DNA of 64,000 nucleotides from JAEZJZ01 sp050949055 (GTDB lineage: Bacteria; Bacillota; UBA994; UBA5500): the NCBI GenBank assembly GCA_050949055.1, contig JBMNFA010000009.1, positions 62,001 through 126,000 of the forward strand, read 5' to 3'. Below the pieces are notes generated by a model. The model searched no databases. It worked only from the letters and a program-made list of their open reading frames with translations, and had not been told where the DNA came from. This document shows, piece by piece, positions 42,148-50,930 of the stretch. Both the position numbers and the translations under genes were made by a program. Every line of letters begins with the position of its first letter. Within the stretch, counting starts at the first letter, position 1.

Positions 42148-43458
42148 CTAGCGCACATACTGGGACAGCATCGTGGGTAAGGTTGCTTCTCCCTGCTCTG
42201 CCAACTCGTATCTGGCTCGGGTTGACGGCTGTTCTATCGTCAGCACCCGCCGCAGGTCGATCGGGGTGGCCACCAGGACGGCATCACACGGCACCCGCCG
42301 AATGGTATCTTCCAGATCTCTAACCTGCTGCTCCCCGTAACCCATTGCCGGAAGCAGGTCGGCCAGGTGGTCGTACTTCCGGAACGTCTCCGCGATGGAA
42401 CCTACTGCGTAGGGTCTCGGATCGACCAACTGTGCTCCCAGCTGTCTGGCAACCACCACTCCCGCCCCATATCTCATCTCTCCATGGGTGAGGGTGGGGC
42501 CATCCTCAACAACTAACACGCTTTTGCCTTTGATCAACTCTGGGTCTTCCACTGTAATTGGGGACGCGGTCAGTACTACCTTGGCTGTTGGATTGATGCG
42601 CTCTGCGTTCTGGCGCACCCGCTCCACCGCCGACTTGGCGGCCGTATCCACCTTGTTGATCACGACCACATCGGCTAGCCGCACGTTGGTTCCACCGGGA
42701 TAGTATGACAATTCGTGTCCCGGCCGATGGGGATCGAGCAGCGTTATGTATAAATCTGCTTGATAGAAGGAGGTATCGTTATTGCCACCGTCCCAGATGA
42801 TCACGTCTGCCTCCTGCTCGGCTTGACGCAGGATTGCCTCGTAATCTACGCCAGCATAAACAATGATACCACGATCGATATGTGGCTCGTATTCCTCCCG
42901 CTCCTCGATGGTGGTCTGATGGAGATCGAGATCGCTATAGGTGGCAAAGCGCTGTACCGCCTGTTTGCCCAGATCGCCGTAGGGCATTGGATGGCGGACG
43001 ACCACCACCCGGTGCCCCTGCTGGCGCAAGATATCACAAATGTGGCGGGTAGTCTGGCTCTTGCCAACGCCGGTGCGTACAGCGCAGACGGCCACTACCG
43101 GCTTCTTGGAGGCCAACATCGTCTGTTGGGCCGATATCAAAGTAAAATTGGCACCGGCGGCATTTACCTGGGCGGCCTTGTCCATCACATAATCATAGCG
43201 CACGTCACTATAGGAAAACACGACTTCATCCACCTGATGCTGCTCAATTAGGTGCACCAGATCGGTCTCTGGATAGATGGGAATACCAGCTGGATATCCC
43301 TCGCCTGCTAAGGTGCTGGGGTACAGTCTCCCCTCGATATCCGGGATCTGGGTGGCCGTAAACGCTACCACTCGATACTCGGGGTTGTTCCGGTAAAGCA
43401 CGTTAAAATTGTGAAAATCCCTTCCGGCTGCGCCCATAATCAAGACTCTCCTGGCCAT
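42148..43458 (-). CDS. Cyclic 2,3-diphosphoglycerate synthetase-like GTPase
   Basis: 436 residues. N-terminal Rossmann-like part (RRVLIMGAAGRDFHNFN), then a P-loop domain with Walker A VRTGVGKSQTTR near residue 128, WDGGNNDTSF and NKVD. This matches the bacterial family annotated as cyclic 2,3-diphosphoglycerate synthetase. In methanogens the enzyme makes the osmolyte/thermoprotectant cDPG; the bacterial role is not settled and a metallo-chaperone-like GTPase is possible. AGGAGG precedes the ATG. It lies 30 bases after the radical SAM gene, likely in one transcript. Confidence 0.85.
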   Translation of the reverse strand: MARRVLIMGAAGRDFHNFNVLYRNNPEYRVVAFTATQIPDIEGRLYPSTLAGEGYPAGIPIYPETDLVHLIEQHQVDEVVFSYSDVRYDYVMDKAAQVNAAGANFTLISAQQTMLASKKPVVAVCAVRTGVGKSQTTRHICDILRQQGHRVVVVRHPMPYGDLGKQAVQRFATYSDLDLHQTTIEEREEYEPHIDRGIIVYAGVDYEAILRQAEQEADVIIWDGGNNDTSFYQADLYITLLDPHRPGHELSYYPGGTNVRLADVVVINKVDTAAKSAVERVRQNAERINPTAKVVLTASPITVEDPELIKGKSVLVVEDGPTLTHGEMRYGAGVVVARQLGAQLVDPRPYAVGSIAETFRKYDHLADLLPAMGYGEQQVRDLEDTIRRVPCDAVLVATPIDLRRVLTIEQPSTRARYELAEQGEATLPTMLSQYVR

Positions 43459-43488
43459 CGATTTACGCCTCCTTTTGATCTTAGCCTA

Positions 43489-44475
43489 TTACCCTTCTAC
43501 CTGCTTTGCCCGCTCCAAACCGACTCCATAGGCTGCCCGGCCACAGGATTGACAGTGGCCTGCTTCCACGCCGCAGACCTCAACCCCCCCTGTTGACCGC
43601 CGAATCCACAACTGCCCACAGTCTGGACAGCTGGTATCGGGCAACCCGCCTGTGTTGCCCAGATAGACAAAATTGAGTTTTTCCTGGGCCAACTGCTGTA
43701 GGGCTAACATAGTCTTTAGCGGAGTGGGTGGCAGGAAACGCAGTCGGTGGCTGGGGAAGAACCTGCTCAGGTGTACGGGGATGTCCTCCGAGAGCTTAGC
43801 TACCCACTCCACGAAACGCATAACCTCCGACTTGCTGTCATTGAGATCAGGAATCACCAGATAGGTCAGCTCTACTTCTGCCCGCTCCAACGCGGCTTCG
43901 ACGTTCCGCAGCACCGGAGCCAAGCCGCCACCACAGTAGCGTTGATAAAAGTCGTCGTCAAAGGCCTTAACGTCTATATTCACCGCATCGATTGCGCGGA
44001 GCAGCCTGCGCCACGGCGCTGGATTCATGTATCCGTTGGTGACCAGCGCGGTGACCAAGCCCGCATCCCGGGCCAGCTGGGCCGCGTCCTGCACCCACTC
44101 AACTCCGATCACCGGCTCGTTGTATGTGAAGGCTAGGCCGACCGAGCGAGCGTCCTGCTGACGGGTCTGTAGGGCCAACGCGACCAGTTCCTGCGCCCCC
44201 ATCTGGCGATAGGGGGCCGGTCGTTGTGCTATCTGATGGTTCTGACACCAGACACAGCTGAGGTTGCAGCCCTGACTACCCACAGACAGCAGCAGCTTGC
44301 CCGGGTGAAAGTGATAAAGCGGTTTCTTTTCCACCGGGTCCAGACCCAGGGAAGTCACCTGGCCATAGCTAAGAGAGATTACCTGCCCATTGCGAACCGT
44401 CCGCTGGTGACAGCGGCCGATATCTCCCTCGCCCAACCGGCAAGCATGAGGGCAGACGCTACAGACTAAGGACAT
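43489..44475 (-). CDS. amrS: AmmeMemoRadiSam system radical SAM enzyme
   Basis: 328-residue radical SAM protein. The cluster motif is CNLSCVWC (Cys70, 74, 77). An N-terminal cysteine-rich segment (CSVCPHACRL) and a C-terminal zinc-ribbon-like CPDC / CQSC pair are typical of AmrS, a relative of pyruvate-formate-lyase activases. It is probably a glycyl-radical-type activase or modifying enzyme; the substrate is unknown. GGAGGGGAG precedes the ATG. It follows the fused AMMECR1/MEMO gene by 110 bases, completing the three-domain set. Confidence 0.93.
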   Translation of the reverse strand: MSLVCSVCPHACRLGEGDIGRCHQRTVRNGQVISLSYGQVTSLGLDPVEKKPLYHFHPGKLLLSVGSQGCNLSCVWCQNHQIAQRPAPYRQMGAQELVALALQTRQQDARSVGLAFTYNEPVIGVEWVQDAAQLARDAGLVTALVTNGYMNPAPWRRLLRAIDAVNIDVKAFDDDFYQRYCGGGLAPVLRNVEAALERAEVELTYLVIPDLNDSKSEVMRFVEWVAKLSEDIPVHLSRFFPSHRLRFLPPTPLKTMLALQQLAQEKLNFVYLGNTGGLPDTSCPDCGQLWIRRSTGGVEVCGVEAGHCQSCGRAAYGVGLERAKQVEG

Positions 44476-44585
44476 GTAAACTCCCCTCCCAATAGTGCAT
44501 AAAGTCTAAGGGTGTAATAGATGTGGCCATGAAGCATAGCATTGGCCGAGGGGCCCCGGAAGATGGGTTTTCGGGTTGCAGGGCA

Positions 44586-46001
44586 TCAATGCCAACGGGT
44601 GACGGCGAAGCGAGACAACTGCACTTCTTCGTCTGGCCTCAATCCAGCTTTCTGCTTGGCAATGGCAACCTGTTCCTTCGCGCTATTCACCCCAGGTAGG
44701 TCCGGAAGCAGCAGCCCCTGCCTACCGCGGGCCGACACGATTACACCGTAAGTGACTGGATCCAAGTCGGATACATCTTTAACTGGTTCTATCTCGCCCA
44801 ACACATCCACGCTATAGGAGAGCTCCGGAAGCTCATCGGCCGTAATCGGTGGGAACCTGGGATCTTCGCCAGCCGCACTGCGGGCATTCTGGATGATCTC
44901 TTCCTGCAGCGTGCTGGCCGTGGGCTCAATGGTTCCAATGCAGCCACGCAGCTGACTGTGCTTCTTGATGGAGACAAACACCCCCGCCTTGGCCGGGAGA
45001 TCCGCGGGCCACTGCGACAGGTCAGTTGCGAGCAGCTCACCGGCTTTGACGTATTGCTCGACCGCCGAACGGGCTAACCTGACGGGCGCGCTCTCCCGGT
45101 GCCGCTGCTCTTGCAGCTGTCGTTGACGGCTAAGAATTAGTTCGTCCAACCAGCTAGCCCCTGAGCCAGGAGCGACATGGCGAACACCCACCAGATAGCC
45201 AACCCCAAAGGGAGCCTGATAGGATAATACCTGCCCACGGCCAGCTAGACCATCAAAACAGCCGAGGAACAAAACCAGAGGCCTGAACCCGCATTCGGCG
45301 GCAGAGGGGGCCAACTCCTCTAAGCGCAACAAGCCGAGCACTGCTTGGCTGGAAAATAGCTCAGCTACCCCCTGGTCAAATCTGTGTGCCTGCGGATGGT
45401 AACCGGCCGGCGCGTCTTTGCTCAAACTATGGGAGAGATCGCCGCTACCGATGATCGCCACCCGCCGATCTCCCTCAGCGACTGCCTCCTGGATGATCGA
45501 CCCGAGCCGGTAATGCTGCAATAGGGGCAGTCCAGCAATGTTGATCATCACCATCGGTGGCAACGGACGATCGCCATAGGCCTGCTGCAAGTACCACAAT
45601 GGCACCAATAGTCCGTGGTCAAGCTCTGGCGATAGGCGTAGCCGCTGCTTCAGCTGCAATGTCAGTCCATACAAGGGCAGGTCAGCCCCCTCCGCCCGCT
45701 GCATGATGGCAGTGGTCAAATCAGCGGCGATGGTGACAGACACACGCTCTTTAGGCGCGCCAAAGGGCGCGAAGCTGCCCTGCAATCGGCCGGGCGCAGC
45801 GATAGTAAAAGCATCGGCAAACACAGGGCCGTGGGGTCCAAAGATAATTATCGCATCTGGATGCGCATTCGCCACCAACGCGGCCGCCTCATTCATGGCC
45901 GCGCATGTGTCCGCCGCCTGTGCCTCCTCTCCCCGCCCCACGGCTGGAATGATGATCGGAGGATGCGGACTGAACCAGCCGATCGCTGTACCGCCGGACA
46001 T
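44586..46001 (-). CDS. Fused MEMO1-AMMECR1 protein (AmmeMemoRadiSam system)
   Basis: 471 residues. Residues about 1-265 form a MEMO/class III extradiol dioxygenase-like domain (FSPHPPIIIPAVGRGEE, IIFGPHGPVF, IGSGDLSHSLS). Residues about 290-471 form an AMMECR1 domain with the hallmark LRGCIGTIEP. In many genomes these are two proteins beside the radical SAM enzyme; here they are one chain. A good ribosome site (GAGGGGG) precedes the ATG. The biochemical role of this set in bacteria is not known to me. Confidence 0.93.
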   Translation of the reverse strand: MSGGTAIGWFSPHPPIIIPAVGRGEEAQAADTCAAMNEAAALVANAHPDAIIIFGPHGPVFADAFTIAAPGRLQGSFAPFGAPKERVSVTIAADLTTAIMQRAEGADLPLYGLTLQLKQRLRLSPELDHGLLVPLWYLQQAYGDRPLPPMVMINIAGLPLLQHYRLGSIIQEAVAEGDRRVAIIGSGDLSHSLSKDAPAGYHPQAHRFDQGVAELFSSQAVLGLLRLEELAPSAAECGFRPLVLFLGCFDGLAGRGQVLSYQAPFGVGYLVGVRHVAPGSGASWLDELILSRQRQLQEQRHRESAPVRLARSAVEQYVKAGELLATDLSQWPADLPAKAGVFVSIKKHSQLRGCIGTIEPTASTLQEEIIQNARSAAGEDPRFPPITADELPELSYSVDVLGEIEPVKDVSDLDPVTYGVIVSARGRQGLLLPDLPGVNSAKEQVAIAKQKAGLRPDEEVQLSRFAVTRWH

Positions 46002-46037
46002 GGTTACAACCCCCTCAGTTTATCTTTTCAACCAAAT

Positions 46038-47123
46038 TCAATTCGCGGTCGCAGACTGACAACAGGTAAACTGCACATCTTTACTGGTGCTAGCTCTCAG
46101 CAACGCAACGTAGTTAAGGGAAAACGCGAAGGTGTCGCCTGCACACACATCGCCTGGAAAATCGGTGGTATCCAAGACCAGGTGATCGCTGGATGCTCCC
46201 AGCACCTCTACTCCCGGCTGCAGCGGGGTCAGTCCAGCAGGATCCACGTCCTGCCTGCCGATAGCCAAAATGGCTCTGCGCCTCAGACCACGGTCCTGAA
46301 AGCGGGGCACGTTGCCGAAGGCATCCCTGCCGATGCGCCCAATAGGAACCGATGGCTTAACCAAGACTTCGATCACCTCTGCCCGCAGGACAAAGGCGTC
46401 GGTGTGCAGCCCTGTGATGGGCACGAATCCCACCGGGTCGTGTCCCAAAAGCACCGCGTCGCCCAACCGCAAGTTGTTGATGCCGACTGGCATCTCCCCC
46501 TGTTCCAGCAGGTGCCAGCTGCTGGAGTTGCCACCGGAAATGATCGCACTCTGCATAATTCCTCTGGCCTCCAAATCCTGAGCCAAGGCAACCAATTCGC
46601 CTAAGCTCTTGGCAGAGGGAATTACGCCACCAAAGCAGGTCAGGTTGGTTCCGATACCCAAAGGCTCGATGCCGGGGAGCAGCATGGCCTGACGGGCCAG
46701 ATGGGGCAAGTCTTCAGGCCAAACTCCCTCGCGCAAGTCTCCCAGATCGACCATCAGCAACACTCTATGGCGCACACCCAGTCCAACCGCGGCTGCACTG
46801 AGCGCTGTTAAGGTAGCCAACTGGCTGTTAAGACTGATATCGGCCGTCACCACCACCTGTTGCGCCTGGCTCGGTGCCGGCAGGCGCAACAGCACCTTCC
46901 GCCCCGCCACACCGGCGGCTGACCAGCGCTGCAAGTTGTCCAGTCTGGCCTCGGCCAACCCAGTCATCCCAGAGTCCAGCAGCACCCTCCCCACCTGGGG
47001 AAGCCTACCGGAGAGCACCTTGGTCACCGCCCACAATTCTATCCTCTGCCGCTTGGCCCGCTTGACCAACTGGGCGGCATTATGTCGTATCTTCTGCAAG
47101 TCAACCTCTACCCTGGGATACAT
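46038..47123 (-). CDS. Ornithine/alanine racemase family (Orr-like) PLP enzyme
   Basis: 361-residue fold type III PLP enzyme related to alanine racemase but of the Orr (ornithine racemase) group. PLP Lys35 is in WAVTKVL; GIGTNLTCFGG and ISGGNSSSWHLLEQG are typical of that group. The frame reaches 47153, but AAGGAGG before the ATG at 47123 decides the start. In Clostridium, Orr feeds D-ornithine to a B12-dependent aminomutase; no aminomutase is in the window. It follows cwlD by 19 bases. Substrate uncertain. Confidence 0.88.
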   Translation of the reverse strand: MYPRVEVDLQKIRHNAAQLVKRAKRQRIELWAVTKVLSGRLPQVGRVLLDSGMTGLAEARLDNLQRWSAAGVAGRKVLLRLPAPSQAQQVVVTADISLNSQLATLTALSAAAVGLGVRHRVLLMVDLGDLREGVWPEDLPHLARQAMLLPGIEPLGIGTNLTCFGGVIPSAKSLGELVALAQDLEARGIMQSAIISGGNSSSWHLLEQGEMPVGINNLRLGDAVLLGHDPVGFVPITGLHTDAFVLRAEVIEVLVKPSVPIGRIGRDAFGNVPRFQDRGLRRRAILAIGRQDVDPAGLTPLQPGVEVLGASSDHLVLDTTDFPGDVCAGDTFAFSLNYVALLRASTSKDVQFTCCQSATAN

Positions 47124-47142
47124 CCAAGACCTCCTTATGCAA

Positions 47143-47916
47143 TTACATGGCAAACACTGCCTTTCTTACTACTTCCACTCCCACCGCGTGTACTCCTTTC
47201 CACGGGAAGAAATTTGCATATGCATTGACTGTACCCTGTGCCGCGCCGTCTCCGGACGCCCACCAATTCAATAGCCCCTGCAAAATGGCTAAGGACAGCT
47301 GTTCCCGATACGCCGGCTGGGCCAACAGAGCCGCTTCTTCGGGGTTGCTAATGAAGCCAACTTCCAGCAGCACCGCCAGAGGTTGGGAGTCGTTCAGCAG
47401 GCGGTAATCACCTGCCTGGGGTTGGCGGTGGGTGTTCTGCAACACCTGCCGCAAGCTGGCTTGCAGATGCTCAGCCAACGCGGCCGATCGCTGGCTATGC
47501 TGCTGGTAGAAGACCTGTGCCCCACGCCAGCGACTGGAGCTGATAGCATTCGCGTGCAGCGACAGCAGCACGTCTGGTTGCCAGTCATTGACCAGTTGTA
47601 CCCGCCCCATGATGTCCCTGCGCTTGCGGCTAGGGACCTCCTGAGGCGAAATCAGGTGAGATAGGTCGTTATCCGCGTCCCTAGTCAGCTTTACTTCGGC
47701 GCCTGCGCTGACGAGCACGCTCTGCAGCTGCAACGCCAGTTGCAGCACCAGCTCCTCCTCGGTCACTCCATGGCCCACCGCTCCCGGATCCACTCCTCCG
47801 TGTCCAGCATCGATTACAATGCTTTTGCCGAGGAGGGGCAGCCTGGCTGCTTCTGCATGCGGCGCGAGGGGGATGACCAGCAGAACAACAGTCAGGACGA
47901 TCATGCTCTTTCTCAT
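47143..47916 (-). CDS. cwlD: N-acetylmuramoyl-L-alanine amidase CwlD
   Basis: 257 residues: signal peptide or signal anchor (MRKSMIVLTVVLLVIPLAPHA) and an amidase_3 zinc hydrolase domain with VIDAGHGGVDPGA, the SLHANA motif and the catalytic Glu in LLEVGFISN. In Bacillus CwlD makes muramic-delta-lactam in the spore cortex, so it indicates a spore-former. The ATG at 47916 with CAGGTGAG upstream is preferred to 47979. Position after rpsI matches B. subtilis. A terminator separates the two. Confidence 0.92.
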   Translation of the reverse strand: MRKSMIVLTVVLLVIPLAPHAEAARLPLLGKSIVIDAGHGGVDPGAVGHGVTEEELVLQLALQLQSVLVSAGAEVKLTRDADNDLSHLISPQEVPSRKRRDIMGRVQLVNDWQPDVLLSLHANAISSSRWRGAQVFYQQHSQRSAALAEHLQASLRQVLQNTHRQPQAGDYRLLNDSQPLAVLLEVGFISNPEEAALLAQPAYREQLSLAILQGLLNWWASGDGAAQGTVNAYANFFPWKGVHAVGVEVVRKAVFAM

Positions 47917-48082
47917 GTGCTGCTCACCTGCTTTCTGTGGATGACGTTGCCCAATTGAACAGGCCAGGCAACCATTCATTAGTCTGCGTCAAAGGAGGGG
48001 TAGGCATGAAATGAGCAGTTGATTGCAGCAGCCAATGCGCCTGTTGCCCTATAGCCTGACCTCCGTTGCCCATAGCCCGTTG

Positions 48083-48124
48083 AGCTTCGAAAAAAAAAGA
48101 CTCCCTTCCGCTGGGAAGGGAGTC
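48083..48124 (-). terminator. Intrinsic terminator of rplM-rpsI
   Basis: Perfect 11-base-pair stem GACTCCCTTCC (48099-48109) / GGAAGGGAGTC (48114-48124), 4-base loop, then nine T on the minus strand. Lies 16 bases after the rpsI stop. Confidence 0.96.
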
Positions 48125-48140
48125 CCCGAAATCTGCGAGT

Positions 48141-48533
48141 TTAGCGCTTGGAGAATTGAGGAGCCCGACGGGCCTTCTTCAGACCGTACTTCTTGCGCTC
48201 CTTCATGCGCGGGTCGCGGGTGAGCAAGCCAGCAGGCTTGAGCACCGGACGCATCTGTCCGTCTACCTGCAACAGCGCCCGGGAGATGCCGTGACGGATA
48301 GCACCTGCCTGGCCGGAGAAGCCGCCGCCTTCCACCTTGGCGTAAACATCAAACCTGCCCAGAGTATCGGTAAGGCTGAGGGGCTGACGGACGATTAGCT
48401 TCAGGGTCTCCAGTCCGAAATACTCATCGAGGGGGCGACCATTGATTACGATGTTGCCAGTACCAGGGAGCAGACGAACGCGGGCGACCGCATGTTTCCG
48501 TCGACCGGTACCATAGTAAAAGACCTTTGCCAT
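48141..48533 (-). CDS. rpsI: 30S ribosomal protein S9
   Basis: 130 residues, full length. N-terminal FYYGTGRRKHAVARVRL and the C-terminal basic tail KKARRAPQFSKR that reaches toward the P-site tRNA. It follows rplM by 22 bases and ends at a strong terminator. Confidence 0.98.
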   Translation of the reverse strand: MAKVFYYGTGRRKHAVARVRLLPGTGNIVINGRPLDEYFGLETLKLIVRQPLSLTDTLGRFDVYAKVEGGGFSGQAGAIRHGISRALLQVDGQMRPVLKPAGLLTRDPRMKERKKYGLKKARRAPQFSKR

Positions 48534-48555
48534 GGATTATTCCCTCCTTCCCTGG

Positions 48556-48993
48556 TTAACCGCGGATGATCCAAGTTGTCGGCTGCTGAGCTTGATGGGG
48601 ATGCTCCGGCCCAGCATAGACCTTCAGCTTCTTGGCTATTGCCCGCCCCAAGCGATTGTGGGGCAGCATGCCCTTGATCGCCTTCTCAACGACGAACTCA
48701 GGCTTCTTGGCCATCAGGGTGCGATATGAGGTAGCACGGAAGCCACCGGGATAACCAGAGTGGCGATACGCCAGCTTCTGATCTAGCTTCTTGCCCGTCA
48801 GTTCGATTTTATCGGCATTGACTACGATCACGTAGTCGCCGGCATCGAAATGAGGAGTAAAGGTCGGCCGGTGCTTGCCGCGCAGAATGCTAGCTACTTC
48901 ACTGGCCAAGCGACCTAGTGTCTGGCCCTCGGCATCTACGACGAACCACTGGCGCGTCGTGTTCTGTGCGTTGGCCATATAGGTTGTGCGCAT
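48556..48993 (-). CDS. rplM: 50S ribosomal protein L13
   Basis: 145 residues. Shows WFVVDAEGQTLGRLAS and GMLPHNRLGRAIAKKLKVY. The frame reaches 49041, but the ATG at 48993 has GGAGGG at proper spacing and gives the conserved length. It has its own SigA promoter and a 136-base leader with hairpins, as expected for a possible L13 autoregulatory leader. Confidence 0.97.
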   Translation of the reverse strand: MRTTYMANAQNTTRQWFVVDAEGQTLGRLASEVASILRGKHRPTFTPHFDAGDYVIVVNADKIELTGKKLDQKLAYRHSGYPGGFRATSYRTLMAKKPEFVVEKAIKGMLPHNRLGRAIAKKLKVYAGPEHPHQAQQPTTWIIRG

Positions 48994-49130
48994 AGTCTTT
49001 CCCTCCAAAATCATCGAAAAGTGTAATGGTTGGCCGGCCACATCGTGTCTGCCTAGCCCGACTGCTAAGTTGCCGGGGGGTAGACGGAGGGCACACTGCC
49101 TATATGGTGGCTTGGGGGCTCACCAAGCCA
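48994..49130 (-). promoter_or_regulatory. rplM-rpsI 5' leader with hairpin (candidate L13 leader)
   Basis: About 136 transcribed bases before rplM. It begins with the perfect stem TGGCTTGG / CCAAGCCA (49108-49115, 49123-49130) around a short loop. L13 leaders with autogenous control are known in Bacillota, but I cannot confirm the consensus fold by eye. Confidence 0.45.
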
Positions 49131-49136
49131 ACCAAT

Positions 49137-49165
49137 ATTTTATCCCAGCCATTTACCAGTGTCAA
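49137..49165 (-). promoter_or_regulatory. SigA-type promoter of rplM-rpsI
   Basis: Minus-strand -35 TTGACA (49160-49165, consensus), 17-base spacer and -10 TAAAAT (49137-49142). It separates rplM-rpsI from the long ribosomal operon ending in truA. Confidence 0.82.
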
Positions 49166-49232
49166 GGCAAGCTGAATGAGTCGCGGAGACGGTTCGAGAG
49201 CGCGGAAAAGCTGCCGCAGGCAGTTATTCTTA

Positions 49233-49325
49233 ATGCTTCGACAAGCTCAGCATAGACTCCGTGAAGAATCTAAAACCCCATAGATGCGGGCTTTCTCAAG
49301 ATTCTTCGCTACGCTCAGAATGACG
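49233..49325. repeat. Intergenic repeat-like element with inverted repeats
   Basis: Between truA and the rplM promoter. It contains the near-palindrome ATGCTTCGACAAGCTCAGCAT (written here from its two halves, 49233-49253), an inverted repeat GAAGAATCT / AGATTCTTC (49263-49271, 49299-49307) and the phrase TTCGCTACGCTCAGAATGAC. From memory that phrase recurs between genes in many Bacillota genomes. No gene is seen in 49166-49365. Confidence 0.6.
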
Positions 49326-49365
49326 ATTGCAGGCTTCTTCAGTGGTCTCAGACAGATCCGACGGC

Positions 49366-50124
49366 TCACATGTAATAGACCTCCTCCAGGCAAAGCCCAT
49401 GAGCAGGGGCTGTAGGGCCTGCCTGAGTGCGGTCTTTGGCCCTTAAAATGCGGCGCATCTCCTCTGGCGGCAGTTTGCCATTGCCCACCAGGAGCAGTGT
49501 ACCCACAATGATGCGCACCATATGATACAAAAAGCCATTGCCAATGGCAACAATTTGCAGCCGATGATCCCCAAGGGCCTTCACCTGCAGATTATGCAGG
49601 CTGCGTACCGTGTCCTTGACGAAACTGCCAGCGGCTTGAAAGGATGCGAAGTCGTGTTCGCCAATCAGGTGGTTTGCCGCGTCCTGCATCGCCTGCACAT
49701 CCAGAGAGTGCGGATAATGCAGCGCATAGCGGCGTCCAATGGCCAGAGGCGCGGTACGGGTGTTGATGGTATAGCTGTACCTTTTCCCCAGAGCGTGAAT
49801 GCGGGCATGCCAGTGCTGCGAAACCTCGGCTGCCGACACCACCACCACGCCGGCAGCCAGATTCGAGTTTAGTGCTGCCGGCCATCGCTCAATCGGCACG
49901 CTGCTGGCTGTATGGAAATTGCAGACTTGGCCGCGGGCATGCACTCCGGCGTCGGTGCGCGAAGCTCCTGTGACTCGCACCGGCTGTTTGATGATCACCG
50001 ATAACGCCCGTTCCACTTCCCCTTGAACAGTGCGGGCGTTGTTTTGCACCTGCCATCCATGCCAATCGGTGCCGTCGTATTCCAACACCAGTTTGATGTT
50101 TCGCTCCAGCTGGCTACTGATCAT
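49366..50124 (-). CDS. truA: tRNA pseudouridine(38-40) synthase TruA
   Basis: 252 residues. The catalytic aspartate is in SRTDAGVHARGQVCNF near residue 59, and GNGFLYHMVRIIVGTLL is the conserved C-terminal region. The ATG at 50124 overlaps the ecfT stop as ATGA; the longer frame from 50178 has no family support. Last gene of the rplQ-ecfA1-ecfA2-ecfT-truA series. Confidence 0.96.
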   Translation of the reverse strand: MISSQLERNIKLVLEYDGTDWHGWQVQNNARTVQGEVERALSVIIKQPVRVTGASRTDAGVHARGQVCNFHTASSVPIERWPAALNSNLAAGVVVVSAAEVSQHWHARIHALGKRYSYTINTRTAPLAIGRRYALHYPHSLDVQAMQDAANHLIGEHDFASFQAAGSFVKDTVRSLHNLQVKALGDHRLQIVAIGNGFLYHMVRIIVGTLLLVGNGKLPPEEMRRILRAKDRTQAGPTAPAHGLCLEEVYYM

Positions 50125-50930
50125 GCATATAGACCGACGCGCCAGGCAAAGACGAAAGCGATGGCAGAAAGCACCCAAGCGGCGGCATCCAAGCTGGTCA
50201 GCCGAAGCACCTTCATGCGAGTGCGATTCTCTCCGCCCCGATAGGCTCTGGCCTCCATGGCCATGGCCAGTTCGTCAGCCCGGCGAAAGGCGCTGACAAA
50301 CAACGGCACCAACAGCGGCAACAGGCTCTTGGCCCTTTGCAGAAAACCACCGGTCTCAAAACTCGCCCCCCTGGCCATCTGTGCCCGCATGATCTTCTCC
50401 GTTTCTTCGATCAGGGTAGGGATAAAGCGCAGAGCGATGGTCATCATCATCGCCAACTCGTGAGCAGGGATGCCGATGCGTTGCCCCGGCCGCAGCAGAC
50501 GCTCTAAGCCATCGGTGAGTGCGATGGGAGAAGTGGTCAAGGTCAGCAGCGAGGTTGCCGTCACCAACAAGACCAGCCGGGAGGCCAAGAAAATCGCCTG
50601 CACCACGCCATGGCTGTCCACACGCAAAAAGCCGACGCTAAATAGCGTCACACCTCCGCGAGTGGTGAACAAGTGCAGGATCACCGTGAGCGCGATAATA
50701 AAAGTCAAAGGTTTCAACCCCCGCAGGATCAAGCGCAGCGGCAGACCAGCCATCCTGGTCACTAGCAGCACCAGCAGGGCAAAGGTAACGTAGGCCAGAA
50801 AGCCCCTGACCAAGAACAGCACGATTATGAACACCAGGCTGAGCAGCAGCTTAGTCCGGGGGTCTAGGCGGTGTATGGGAGAATCGCCGGGATAATACTG
50901 GCCGATGGTGACATTCTTCAGAATGCTCAC
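50121..50930 (-). CDS. ecfT: ECF transporter transmembrane component EcfT
   Basis: 269-residue membrane scaffold that joins ATPases to exchangeable S-components such as RibU. N-terminal GQYYPGDSPIHRLDPRTKLLLSL is typical. Two coupling alanine-rich motifs should lie in MRAQMARGASFETGG and MAMEARAYRGGENRTRM. The GTG at 50930 overlaps the ecfA2 stop (GTGA) and has GAGGAGG upstream, so it is chosen over the TTG at 50951. It also overlaps truA. Confidence 0.95.
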   Translation of the reverse strand: MSILKNVTIGQYYPGDSPIHRLDPRTKLLLSLVFIIVLFLVRGFLAYVTFALLVLLVTRMAGLPLRLILRGLKPLTFIIALTVILHLFTTRGGVTLFSVGFLRVDSHGVVQAIFLASRLVLLVTATSLLTLTTSPIALTDGLERLLRPGQRIGIPAHELAMMMTIALRFIPTLIEETEKIMRAQMARGASFETGGFLQRAKSLLPLLVPLFVSAFRRADELAMAMEARAYRGGENRTRMKVLRLTSLDAAAWVLSAIAFVFAWRVGLYA

